From UBA7328 sp002471345 (lineage in GTDB: Bacteria > Bacteroidota > Bacteroidia > Chitinophagales > Saprospiraceae), in assembly GCA_964011275.1 (NCBI GenBank), contig CAXGOB010000001.1, forward strand, positions 1 to 64,000: a stretch of 64,000 bases of DNA, written 5' to 3'. Position numbers and translations under genes: made by a program. Within the stretch, counting starts at the first letter, position 1; every line of letters begins with the position of its first letter. The notes under the pieces are model-generated. The model was not told where the DNA came from, made no database searches, and worked only from the letters and a program-made list of their open reading frames with translations. Below, one piece after another: positions 55,064-63,464 of the stretch.

Positions 55064-56680
55064 ATGAATGCCACTCTTTCGTCCCTCGATTATACTGTAC
55101 TCCTCACATATTTCGGTGTACTTGCAGGTGTTGCTATCTGGGTATTCAGACAAAAAAACGATACATCAGAAGACTATTTCTTGGCCGGTAGAAATACGGG
55201 TTGGTTTATTGTAGGTGCATCAATATTTGCGTCAAACATTGGATCAGAGCATGTAGTTGGCCTTGCAGGAAATGGGGCTGGAGATAAAATGCCTTTGCTT
55301 ATATATGAACTTCATTCCTGGTTGGTTTTAATGCTTGGATGGGTTTTTCTTCCTTTTTATGCTAGAAGTAAGGTGTTCACAATGCCCGAATTTTTAGAGA
55401 AAAGATTTGATGCACGATCGAGATGGGTACTCTCTATACTTTCGATTTTAGCATATGTATTGACAAAAGTATCAGTAACTATTTATGCTGGAGGAATAGT
55501 AGTATCTACCCTACTAGGAATTCCGTTTTGGGTTGGAGCCATTTCTACCGTAGTTCTTACTGGTTTTTATACAATTCTCGGAGGAATGAGAGCAGTTGTC
55601 TATACCGAAGCTGTACAGACTGTTATTTTATTAGTAGGCGCAGCTACTCTTTCTATTATGGGACTGAATGCCGTAGGAGGCTGGGCTGAGCTCAAAGCAA
55701 CTGTCACACCTGAATACATGAATATGTGGAGACCTAACTCGGATCCTGACTATCCATGGCTGCCATTAGTAATAACTAGTAGTATTGTAGGGCTTTGGTA
55801 TTGGTGTACAGACCAAGTAATCGTACAAAGAGTGCTTACAGCTAAGAATATCAAGGAAGCTCGGAGAGGAACTATCTTTGGAGCAGCACTTAAAATTACT
55901 CCAATCTTCTTGTTTTTAATTCCGGGTATTGTTGCCCTTGCATTAAAGATGAAAGGAGAATTACATTGGGATACTCCAGATCAAGCATTTCCTGTATTAA
56001 TGATGAATATATTACCAGCTGGTTTAAGAGGATTAGTAGCTGCTGGTTTATTAGCAGCATTAATGAGTTCACTAGCTTCGGTTTTTAATTCTTGTTCCAC
56101 ACTTTTTACATTAGATATTTACAAGAGATTATACCCAGGTAAAGCTGAAGAAGAGTTAGTTAGAATTGGCAAAATTGCTACAGTTGTTGTCGTGATTTGT
56201 GGCATAATTTGGATACCTGTAATTACTATGTTAGCAGGTGGACTATATGAATACTTGCAAAAAGTACAGTCCTATTTGGCGCCTCCAATAGCTGCGATAT
56301 TCCTGCTAGGTATTTTTTATAAAAGGATTAATTCTAGTGGTGCCATAGCTACTCTAGTGGCAGGCCTTTTTATTGGGTTTACAAAATTGACAATAGAAAC
56401 TTTCAAGGGATCATTTGCAACTGACTCTTTAATGTATCAAATAGCTGATTTTAATTGGTTAGTTTTTGGTTCATTGTTTTTCTTCACTTGTGTGTTGATA
56501 GCTGTTGTGGTAAGTTTACTTACTCCAAAACCTAATGAAGAACAGCTAGAAGGTTTGACTTTTAGTACACTTTCAGCAGAGCAGAAAAAAGAGAATCAGG
56601 ACAGCTATAATATTTGGGATATAGTTTTTACAGTGGCTATTTTGGCAGTCATTGTTTGGATAATGATGACTTTTAGTTAG
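55064..56680 (+). CDS. Sodium:solute symporter (SSS family), probable sugar importer
   Basis: A 538-residue transporter with about 14 membrane helices, the length of the vSGLT-like group. The SSS signature region reads IGSEHVVGLAGNGAGDKMPL (residues about 64-83), and WYWCTDQVIVQRVLTAKN marks the sugar-transporting branch. The core sodium-site region continues with AALMSSLASVFNSCSTLFTLDIYKRL. It follows xylA by 11 bases, which makes xylose a likely substrate, though glucose and galactose transporters look alike. It ends before a terminator. Confidence 0.92.
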   Translation: MNATLSSLDYTVLLTYFGVLAGVAIWVFRQKNDTSEDYFLAGRNTGWFIVGASIFASNIGSEHVVGLAGNGAGDKMPLLIYELHSWLVLMLGWVFLPFYARSKVFTMPEFLEKRFDARSRWVLSILSILAYVLTKVSVTIYAGGIVVSTLLGIPFWVGAISTVVLTGFYTILGGMRAVVYTEAVQTVILLVGAATLSIMGLNAVGGWAELKATVTPEYMNMWRPNSDPDYPWLPLVITSSIVGLWYWCTDQVIVQRVLTAKNIKEARRGTIFGAALKITPIFLFLIPGIVALALKMKGELHWDTPDQAFPVLMMNILPAGLRGLVAAGLLAALMSSLASVFNSCSTLFTLDIYKRLYPGKAEEELVRIGKIATVVVVICGIIWIPVITMLAGGLYEYLQKVQSYLAPPIAAIFLLGIFYKRINSSGAIATLVAGLFIGFTKLTIETFKGSFATDSLMYQIADFNWLVFGSLFFFTCVLIAVVVSLLTPKPNEEQLEGLTFSTLSAEQKKENQDSYNIWDIVFTVAILAVIVWIMMTFS

Positions 56681-56708
56681 CTCATATAGAGTAAATAAAA
56701 AATAATTT

Positions 56709-56747
56709 AAACGGGTTTGCTTTTTTAAAAGGGCAAGCCCGTTTTCA
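56709..56747 (+). terminator. Terminator after the xylA operon
   Basis: A 12-bp stem (AAACGGGTTTGC and GCAAGCCCGTTT, with one T-G wobble) with a 12-base loop and a short T run. Confidence 0.72.
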
Positions 56748-56786
56748 TTTTACCTAGTGAATGGCAAATAGAAAAAGAAATGATTA

Positions 56787-56794
56787 TACTTTTG
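56787..56794 (+). promoter_or_regulatory. Possible -7 box of thrA
   Basis: TACTTTTG matches TAnnTTTG and ends 24 bases before the thrA ATG. No -33 TTTG is found at standard spacing. Confidence 0.4.
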
Positions 56795-56818
56795 TGATTC
56801 TCATTTTTAAATAGGTAG

Positions 56819-59272
56819 ATGATAGTTTTAAAATTTGGTGGTAGTTCTGTGGGTAAACCTGAACGAATCAAATCCATTGGAAATATTCTTTCTAAAAGAA
56901 TTCTTGAGAATAAGGAAAATTTGACTGTGGTATGTTCAGCCTTTGGTGGAATCACAGACTTACTCATCCAAATGGCCGAAAAGGCTAGTAAAGGCAAAGA
57001 CACCTATCAAGAAGAACTTGGTCAATTTATAGATAGGCATAATAAGGCTATCCAAGCATTAGAAATTGAAAGTGAAGTAACAAAATCATACTTCAACGAT
57101 ATATTTACCACACTTACTAATCTATTAAAAGGAGTATTCCTGGTAAGAGAAGCATCTCCTCGTACAATGGACTATGTACTTTCTTTCGGAGAAAGATCTT
57201 CTAATTTTATTATTGCAGAATATCTTCAAACTTTAGGAATCAACGCGGCATATCTGGATGCCAGAGAAGTAGTAAAAACAAATAGAGCATTTGGAAAAGC
57301 AGTTGTCAATTTTGATGTAACATATGGCGAAATTAAAAACTATATCTCTTCTCATCCGGAAGTTACACAAGTAGTTACAGGATTTATCGCTTCAGATATT
57401 GGAGGTCTTACGACCACTCTTGGTAGAGGTGGGTCTGATTATACTGCCTCTATTATCTCTGGAGCTCTTGAGGCAGATGCTCTGGAAATCTGGACAGATG
57501 TAGATGGCGTTTTGACATCAGACCCAAGAGTTGTAAATCATGCATACACTATCCCTTATCTTACCTATGATGAAGCCATGGAGTTGGCTAATATGGGAGC
57601 AAAAGTGATATATCCTCCTACAATACAACCTGCTCTAGAAAAAAACATTCCAATCTTTATTAAAAACACATTCAATCCTGATTTTATAGGTACCCGTATA
57701 GGCAGAGTAAAGAAGGAAAAATATTCTAAAACAGTTACAGGCCTTACAGCAATTGAAGATGTGTTTCTTTTGACTTTAGAAGGAAGTGGAATGTATGGCG
57801 TGCCAGGCACGGCTGCTAGATATTTTAAAGCTCTTGCTGACGAACAAATAAACATCATCATGATCACTCAAGCATCTTCAGAGCATTCGATCTGTGCAGC
57901 AATGAAAATGAGTGATATGAAGAAAGCTGTCTCAGCTGTTAAGAAGGAATTCAAAAAAGAATTTGAAAATGGATTTTTCAAAGAACCAAAGGTAGAGACG
58001 GACCTTTGTGCACTTGCTATCGTAGGAGAGCAAATGAGAAGTATTCCAGGCGTGGCTGGCAGATTGTTTGAGAGTTTAGGCAAAAATGGAATCAATGTAA
58101 TTGCTATTGCCCAGGGTTCATCTGAACTCAATATTTCCTTCGTAATCAAAGGAAAAGATAGAGTTAAAGCTCTGAATTTAATTCATGAAAGCTTCTTCCT
58201 TTCTGAAAAGAAAAGACTCAATGTATTTATGGTAGGAACGGGACTTATTGGAACAACACTTCTAAATCAAATACAAGCACAAAAAACACACCTTGAAAAA
58301 TCTAAAAATCTTGATATTAGGATTGTAGGTCTTGCAAATTCTAAAAAATATGTCATTGATAAAGATGGCATTGAATTAAGAGACTGGAAAGAAAGGCTTA
58401 CCAATTCTGACCAAAAAATGGTCATTGAAAACTATCTGGAAGATATTTATAAATGCAATTTAGCCTGCTCTGTATTTGTAGATTGTACGGCCGATAAAAT
58501 AATCCCCACTCACTATGGTAGTATCCTCAATAAGAATATTTCAATATCTACACCAAACAAAGTAGGTGCCTCTTCTTCTTATGAATATTTTGAAAAGCTA
58601 AAAGACATCTCTGTCAAAAAAAATGTGGATTTCAGAATTGAGACCAATGTTGGAGCGGGGCTACCTATCATTGAGACATTGCAAGGGCTAGTAGATAGTG
58701 GAGATAAAATTCGGAGTATTAAGGCCGTCTTGTCGGGTTCTTTATCTTTTATTTTTAATAATTATTCATCAGATAAATCTTTTACGGAAGTTGTCTCTTT
58801 AGCAAGGGAGAAAGGCTTTACAGAACCAGATCCACGAGAAGATTTATCAGGCCAAGATGTAAAAAGGAAAATACTTATCCTCAGTAGAGTTGCTGGATAT
58901 CCACTTGAGCCAAATGAGGTCTCAGTTGAAGCTCTACTACCTGAAGAATGTATGGATGCAGATACAGTAGAAAATTTTATGCACGAGCTGGATCATCATG
59001 AAGACTACTTCAGATCATTAGTAAATAATGCGGAAAAAGAAGAATCAAGACTAAGATATATTGCGTCTTTAGAAGATGGAAATGCGAAAATCACATTGGA
59101 AAAAGTTACACAAGATGATCCATTCTACAATCTAGCAAGTACGGATAATATGGCAGTATTCTACACTGAAAGATATAAAGAAAGACCTCTTGTAGTTCAA
59201 GGGCCTGGAGCAGGAGCAGAAGTCACTGCAGCAGGAGTATTTGCAGAACTGATAAAAATGGGAGAAAGCTAA
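56819..59272 (+). CDS. thrA: Bifunctional aspartokinase / homoserine dehydrogenase I
   Basis: An 817-residue fusion that carries out steps 1 and 3 of threonine, methionine and lysine precursor synthesis. The aspartokinase domain (1 to about 290) opens with VLKFGGSSVGKPERI and has LGRGGSDYTASII. Two ACT domains for feedback control by threonine lie at about 310-455. The homoserine dehydrogenase (about 465-815) has VGTGLIGTTLLNQI for NAD(P) binding and ETNVGAGLPIIETLQ with GSLSFIFNNY. The length equals ThrA/MetL. The usual partners thrB and thrC do not follow; a TonB C-terminal-domain gene does. Regulation by end product is inferred from the ACT domains. Confidence 0.96.
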   Translation: MIVLKFGGSSVGKPERIKSIGNILSKRILENKENLTVVCSAFGGITDLLIQMAEKASKGKDTYQEELGQFIDRHNKAIQALEIESEVTKSYFNDIFTTLTNLLKGVFLVREASPRTMDYVLSFGERSSNFIIAEYLQTLGINAAYLDAREVVKTNRAFGKAVVNFDVTYGEIKNYISSHPEVTQVVTGFIASDIGGLTTTLGRGGSDYTASIISGALEADALEIWTDVDGVLTSDPRVVNHAYTIPYLTYDEAMELANMGAKVIYPPTIQPALEKNIPIFIKNTFNPDFIGTRIGRVKKEKYSKTVTGLTAIEDVFLLTLEGSGMYGVPGTAARYFKALADEQINIIMITQASSEHSICAAMKMSDMKKAVSAVKKEFKKEFENGFFKEPKVETDLCALAIVGEQMRSIPGVAGRLFESLGKNGINVIAIAQGSSELNISFVIKGKDRVKALNLIHESFFLSEKKRLNVFMVGTGLIGTTLLNQIQAQKTHLEKSKNLDIRIVGLANSKKYVIDKDGIELRDWKERLTNSDQKMVIENYLEDIYKCNLACSVFVDCTADKIIPTHYGSILNKNISISTPNKVGASSSYEYFEKLKDISVKKNVDFRIETNVGAGLPIIETLQGLVDSGDKIRSIKAVLSGSLSFIFNNYSSDKSFTEVVSLAREKGFTEPDPREDLSGQDVKRKILILSRVAGYPLEPNEVSVEALLPEECMDADTVENFMHELDHHEDYFRSLVNNAEKEESRLRYIASLEDGNAKITLEKVTQDDPFYNLASTDNMAVFYTERYKERPLVVQGPGAGAEVTAAGVFAELIKMGES

Positions 59273-59288
59273 AGCTTATATTTATCAC

Positions 59289-59738
59289 ATGAAAAAGGGG
59301 CGTAAGGCTGATAAGTTTATTCCAAAACCACTTTACCCAGGAGGCCCACGAAAAATGAGCTCCTTTATCTATTCACACCTTAAGTATCCTGAGGACGCAA
59401 TAAAAGATCAGATTAAAGGAACTGTTAGAATCAAAATAGAAATAGATTTTACAGGTAAGGTCATTGGCAATCAAATCATTTTAGGTCTCACTCCAAGTTG
59501 TAATGAAGAAGCTGAAAGAGTAGCAAATCTGCTCAAATTTGAATTTCATCATAAATTGAGGAAAGGAAAGATCAGATATTACAAAACTCTCAATATAAAA
59601 TTTTCCCCGCCTAAGAAAGTAAAAAAGTCAATTACAACACACATCAATTATTCCATTACACCCTCCAAACATGACATTAGCAAGAAGCCCAAAAAAGGCG
59701 CATCTAAAACCTATAATTACCAAATTAATATTTCCTAA
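59289..59738 (+). CDS. TonB C-terminal-domain protein without membrane anchor
   Basis: A 149-residue protein with a TonB C-terminal fold over residues about 10-105 (YPGGPRKMSSFIYSHLKYPEDAIKDQ; IEIDFTGKVIGNQIILGL; CNEEAERVANLL). Normal TonB proteins have an N-terminal membrane helix; this one has none and starts with a basic MKKGRKADK. The C-terminal 45 residues are basic and low in complexity. It starts 16 bases after thrA, probably on the same transcript. It may act in the cytoplasm or have lost its anchor. A role in energy transduction is unlikely as it stands. Confidence 0.72.
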   Translation: MKKGRKADKFIPKPLYPGGPRKMSSFIYSHLKYPEDAIKDQIKGTVRIKIEIDFTGKVIGNQIILGLTPSCNEEAERVANLLKFEFHHKLRKGKIRYYKTLNIKFSPPKKVKKSITTHINYSITPSKHDISKKPKKGASKTYNYQINIS

Positions 59739-59901
59739 TCCTTTGAGATGTCAATGTATTTTGATAATTATCGCTTTTCTGTTATCATATACGCTCTGAT
59801 AAATAGATATAAAAGCATTAATAAATCAAATAGAGTTTACCAATACGAGTTTCTGATAAGAACAAATCATGCTATGGGCATAGCGTTAACAAATAAAATA
59901 G

Positions 59902-59939
59902 AAAAATAAAAAACCGCAATGCTCAATCACAATGCGGTT
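59902..59939 (-). terminator. Terminator acting on the minus strand
   Basis: A 10-bp stem with one A-A mismatch (AACCGCAATG and CAATGCGGTT) followed on the minus strand by TTTTTTATTTTT. On the plus strand no T run follows, so it serves the minus strand. Confidence 0.6.
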
Positions 59940-59950
59940 CCAATTGATTT

Positions 59951-59977
59951 CAAATGTTTCCAAATGTTTCCAAATGT
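59951..59977. repeat. Three tandem 10-base units (CAAATGTTTC)
   Basis: CAAATGTTTC occurs twice at 59951-59970, followed by a third CAAATGT at 59971-59977. The third copy forms part of the larger hairpin. Confidence 0.8.
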
Positions 59978-60187
59978 AGTCTGTGTAAAGACCATATTTG
60001 GAGGCTCTTTTCTACGCTACAAAGATGATATATTCGATTATATGGTTTTTTGCTATCATTGATGAAAACATATAATTATTTATTTAATATCAATAAAAAT
60101 TTCTTTGTCTTTATAAATTTTATCCAAATTTGTCCATATTGCCATCCTTTCTAAGCATACCCTAACTTGAATACATCAACTCTGCAA

Positions 60188-61186
60188 ATGGTTTTTTTAG
60201 AAGAGATACTTTCGAAGTATCCTAAAAGGACAATTGCTGTTGATGATCTGTCTAAAATCCTTTCTTTAGGAAAAGATGCAGTTTATAGACGCCTAAGAGG
60301 TGATTCTGAGTTAAACTTAGAAGAGGTAAATATCCTGGCAAAGCACCACTCCGTATCTTTAGACGAACTAATCTTTAAAGATCATGACAAAGCTCTTTTT
60401 ACGGTTAATGCCTTCAAGAATCCAGTAAGTAACTATAATCATTATTTACAAGGGTTAATTTCTTATCTTGATAATGCGTCTAAACTGCCTAATGCGGAAG
60501 TAATTTATGCTACTGCTGAAATACCAATGTTCTTATATGGCACTTTTCCAGAAATAATGTGTTTCAAATTATACATCTGGGGAAAGACGGTATGGAACAT
60601 TAAAAGTGCAATAGAACATCCATTTTCTTTTGATCTGTTTTCGCCTGATATGCTAGTGCAAATGAAAGATTGCAGTGAGAAATATATGAGTTTTAATACT
60701 ACTGAATTGTGGTGTTTAAATATTTTTGACAATACTCTCAATCAGATAGAATTTGTCCTCACCAATGGGAAATTTGAAAGCCCTGATGTTGCTTTACAAT
60801 TATGCGATGCCTTAATTAATCTTAACCAACATGTTTGTAAAATGGCAGAGATTGGAAAAAAATTTAATCCTGATCAGGATCCCAAAACCGCCTCTGTACC
60901 TTTTCAATTGTATCATAATGAGTTAGTTTTTACTAATAATACTATTATGTTGAAGTCTGATCTGATGAATGCTATATTCTCCACTTATGATAGTCCTAAT
61001 ATAATATCAAGTACAGATAAAAGGGTTTTCAACCACACTGAAAAATGGTTTGAAGGAATTAAAAATAAATCAGAATATATAACCGAAGTCTCAGAAAGAA
61101 ATCGAAATCTCTTTTTCAATAAATTGGAAAGAAAAATTCAAAAAACACAAAGCAGAATCCAATCCTTCATTGATTCAGATTTATAA
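60188..61186 (+). CDS. HTH-domain protein, probable transcription regulator
   Basis: A protein of about 332 residues. The N-terminal 65 residues form a Cro/CI-like helix-turn-helix (YPKRTIAVDDLSKILSLGKD, AVYRRLRGDSELNLEEVNILA). The remaining 260 residues are a helical domain I do not recognise, with a charged C-terminus. I prefer the ATG at 60188 (MVFLEEILSKYP); a TTG at 60167 would add seven residues. It lies after the 428-base gap and before the 485-residue protein in the same direction, so it might regulate one of them. No sensor motif is visible. Similar two-part proteins are common in Bacteroidota. Confidence 0.75.
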   Translation: MVFLEEILSKYPKRTIAVDDLSKILSLGKDAVYRRLRGDSELNLEEVNILAKHHSVSLDELIFKDHDKALFTVNAFKNPVSNYNHYLQGLISYLDNASKLPNAEVIYATAEIPMFLYGTFPEIMCFKLYIWGKTVWNIKSAIEHPFSFDLFSPDMLVQMKDCSEKYMSFNTTELWCLNIFDNTLNQIEFVLTNGKFESPDVALQLCDALINLNQHVCKMAEIGKKFNPDQDPKTASVPFQLYHNELVFTNNTIMLKSDLMNAIFSTYDSPNIISSTDKRVFNHTEKWFEGIKNKSEYITEVSERNRNLFFNKLERKIQKTQSRIQSFIDSDL

Positions 61187-61206
61187 ATCATCTTCATTAT
61201 AATACA

Positions 61207-61214
61207 TACTTTTG
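61207..61214 (+). promoter_or_regulatory. -7 box placed for a leaderless transcript
   Basis: TACTTTTG matches TAnnTTTG and ends 7 bases before the ATG at 61222. The transcript would have almost no leader. No -33 TTTG lies 19 bases upstream. Confidence 0.5.
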
Positions 61215-61221
61215 CACCTCT

Positions 61222-62679
61222 ATGAATAGACAGATTCTTAAGACAGAGCAAAAAGCACTAGAAATCAATCTAAATGATAAAATCTATGGGACTTTTGCTG
61301 AAATAGGAGCAGGCCAAGAAGTGGCTAGAAACTTTTTTCAGGTAGGGGCAGCAGCTGGTACAGTGGCCAAAACAATGTCAGCATATGATAAGACTTATTC
61401 TGACGCAATATATGGAGGTAAGAATGCTGGGAGATATGTAAGTGAAAAACGTCTATTTAAAATGTTGGAACATGAGTATAGGCTCATGGAAGAGAGGCTA
61501 GAAGATCTAAGATCAGACTCCTGCTTTTTTGCTTTTGCAGATACCGTACAAGCTATAAACTATGCGCGGACTATAAAAGGAAATGGATGGATGGGTCTGA
61601 GGTTTCAGTGTATTCCAGGAGGATTTTACAATGACTTAGTACTTCATGTCAGAATGCTGGACAAAAACAATAGGCAACAGCAAGAAGCTATAGGTATTCT
61701 AGGTGTAAATCTCATTTATGCAGCATTTATGTATCGAGGCACTCCAGAAGAGATGATTGTATCTCTTATGGATGGATTAAAGAGTCGAATAAAGATAGAT
61801 ATGGTGCGTATAAGCGGTCCTGATCTTGATAATATTGACAATAGGCTCCTTTCACTCTATTTGGTGAAACATTCTCTTACCGACGTCGCAATGTTCGATA
61901 ATGAGAAGAAAAGTATACATGCCTCTGAGTTTCTGTATAAAAAGAACCTTATGGTGGTAAGAGGTAATTTTAAGCCTCCTACGGTCGTGAGTGTTGATGC
62001 TTTTAAAACAAGTTTTAATCAATTTCTCAATGAATCTGAGGCAACTGAAGAAAATTCTGAGCTTATAGCAGAGATTACCATAGAGAACTTAACCAGAGAC
62101 TATGAGCTTGATGAAAATGACTATTTAGATAGGGCTGATATGTTATGTGCACTTGGTCATAAAGTTATTATATCGAATTGTACTAATCATCAAGGACTTA
62201 TAGACTATCTAAAAGATTATAAAATTCAGCAGTTAGGCCTAGTAATAGGGGCGATAGAAATTCAGGAAATATTCAAAAAGAGATATGAGAAAAATAAAAA
62301 TGGTCGTCTATTAGTAGCTTTTGGGGAAATATTTACTCAGAATATTAGAGTATATGTATATCCTGCAAAATTTGGTTCAAAAGATGATTTACTCACTGTA
62401 GATAGCATGCAAATACCCGAAGGCATTAAATTCCTTTATTCTCACCTTAAAGAGCAAAAACAGATTGTGGCAGTTGAAGGGTTTGACAAATCTCTTTTAG
62501 ATATAATCCCAAGTGAAATTTTAAAAGATCTTCGAACTCTGGGTAATAGTTCGTGGGAAAAAGCACTCCCACCTGAACTAGTATTGATAATAAAAGAAAA
62601 AAATGCATTTGGATATCTCCCATTGAAAAAAGACAAATCAATACAAAATATAAGTTCTAATGATGCTAGTTATTTCTAA
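61222..62679 (+). CDS. Conserved protein of unknown function (485 residues)
   Basis: A soluble 485-residue protein with no signal peptide or membrane helix. It opens MNRQILKTEQKALEINLND and has YGTFAEIGAGQEVARNFFQ and GTVAKTMSAYDKTYSDAIYG (residues about 21-65), a highly conserved-looking block. I recall relatives named 'TonB-dependent receptor' or 'nicotinic acid mononucleotide adenylyltransferase', but it has neither a barrel nor an HxGH motif, so both names look wrong. The second half has alternating hydrophobic segments (ENDYLDRADMLCALGHKVII) like an alpha/beta fold. A -7 box ends 7 bases upstream. It overlaps the next gene by 20 bases. The function is unknown. Confidence 0.8.
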   Translation: MNRQILKTEQKALEINLNDKIYGTFAEIGAGQEVARNFFQVGAAAGTVAKTMSAYDKTYSDAIYGGKNAGRYVSEKRLFKMLEHEYRLMEERLEDLRSDSCFFAFADTVQAINYARTIKGNGWMGLRFQCIPGGFYNDLVLHVRMLDKNNRQQQEAIGILGVNLIYAAFMYRGTPEEMIVSLMDGLKSRIKIDMVRISGPDLDNIDNRLLSLYLVKHSLTDVAMFDNEKKSIHASEFLYKKNLMVVRGNFKPPTVVSVDAFKTSFNQFLNESEATEENSELIAEITIENLTRDYELDENDYLDRADMLCALGHKVIISNCTNHQGLIDYLKDYKIQQLGLVIGAIEIQEIFKKRYEKNKNGRLLVAFGEIFTQNIRVYVYPAKFGSKDDLLTVDSMQIPEGIKFLYSHLKEQKQIVAVEGFDKSLLDIIPSEILKDLRTLGNSSWEKALPPELVLIIKEKNAFGYLPLKKDKSIQNISSNDASYF

Positions 62680-63463
62680 ATTCAATTGGTTGCTAATTCT
62701 AACATTTACATTGTTTCAATGTAAAAATGATGAACCAATTGATATAAACCATCATAAACAAAACTCTAGTATAGAAAAACTAATGGCCGACACTACTCAC
62801 ACTGTTGCCTACCTTATGGGGCATTTTGACCCAGCCTCTCATGCCCTTTTTTCTCCAATAGAAATAAAGTATGCCGATAGAGAAGGGATGTATATGCGAA
62901 CTGAAGCTTATAAAGCATTTCAAAATATGTGGGAAGCAGCTAGTAATGAAGGAATAATTCTGCAAATTAGATCAGCATCTCGAAATTTTAACTATCAAAA
63001 AGGATTATGGGAAAACAAATGGAATGGAGAAACCATTCTGTCAGATGGAGTAGATGCTTCAGAAATAAAGGATGAAAAAGAAAGAGCCTTAAAAATACTG
63101 CTCTATAGTAGTATGCCAGGAACGAGTAGGCATCACTGGGGTACTGATATTGACTTGAATTCATTTAGTAATAAATGGTTTGAAACAGGTGATGGGTTAG
63201 ATCTATATGATTGGTTAATTTCTAATGCCCATTCCTTTGGTTTCTGTCAGGTATACACTGCGAAGGGAGATGAAAGGCCAAACGGATATGAAGAAGAAAA
63301 ATGGCATTGGTCATTTTCGCCTATTTCAAAACCTCTTACTCAATATGCCAAGGGAGCTTTACGTAACAAAATGATAGAAGGGTTCGAAGGAGCCAACACT
63401 GCTACAATGATAGATGTCGTAAATAATTATGTACTTGGCATACATCCTTCTTGCCTAGATTAG
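62660..63463 (+). CDS. M15B peptidase, D,D- or L,D-carboxypeptidase (VanY-like) lipoprotein
   Basis: A 267-residue exported peptidoglycan enzyme. The lipobox-like LFQC near residue 20 suggests a lipoprotein. The zinc motifs of the VanY family are present: SRHHWGTDIDLNSF (SxHxxGxAxD type, residues about 154-167) and the EKWHWSF motif near residue 215. It trims peptides of peptidoglycan in the periplasm. The first ATG at 62660 overlaps the preceding gene by 20 bases; the second ATG at 62663 is equivalent. It is likely co-transcribed with the upstream gene, but no functional link is known. Confidence 0.9.
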   Translation: MMLVISKFNWLLILTFTLFQCKNDEPIDINHHKQNSSIEKLMADTTHTVAYLMGHFDPASHALFSPIEIKYADREGMYMRTEAYKAFQNMWEAASNEGIILQIRSASRNFNYQKGLWENKWNGETILSDGVDASEIKDEKERALKILLYSSMPGTSRHHWGTDIDLNSFSNKWFETGDGLDLYDWLISNAHSFGFCQVYTAKGDERPNGYEEEKWHWSFSPISKPLTQYAKGALRNKMIEGFEGANTATMIDVVNNYVLGIHPSCLD

Positions 63464-63464
63464 T

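Larger units (their letters stand above)
59902..60020 (-). ncRNA. Candidate minus-strand structured small RNA
   Basis: On the minus strand a hairpin of 13 bp with one mismatch and one G-T pair (right arm 59989-60001, left arm 59970-59982, 6-base loop) is followed by three 10-base repeats of ACATTTGGAA type, then a second hairpin (59930-59939 with 59912-59921) and a run of T. A weak -7-like CATCTTTG lies at 60020-60027. This order fits a short RNA of about 100-120 bases ending in an intrinsic terminator. I do not recognise an RNA family. It could also be only the terminator plus unrelated repeats. Confidence 0.35.
59739..60166. other. 428-base stretch without a protein gene
   Basis: I see no coding frame of note. 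The middle (59902-60020) holds two hairpins and a minus-strand terminator, described separately. The flanks 59739-59901 and 60021-60166 are AT-rich; I see only a short inverted repeat (GCTAT/ATAGC near 59870) and no clear promoter for the HTH gene. Confidence 0.6.

Noticed and set aside
59870..60160. Attachment site or end of a mobile element in the 428-base gap
   Set aside because: No integrase, transposase, tRNA or target duplication is nearby; the short repeats and hairpins are better explained as RNA structure or chance.
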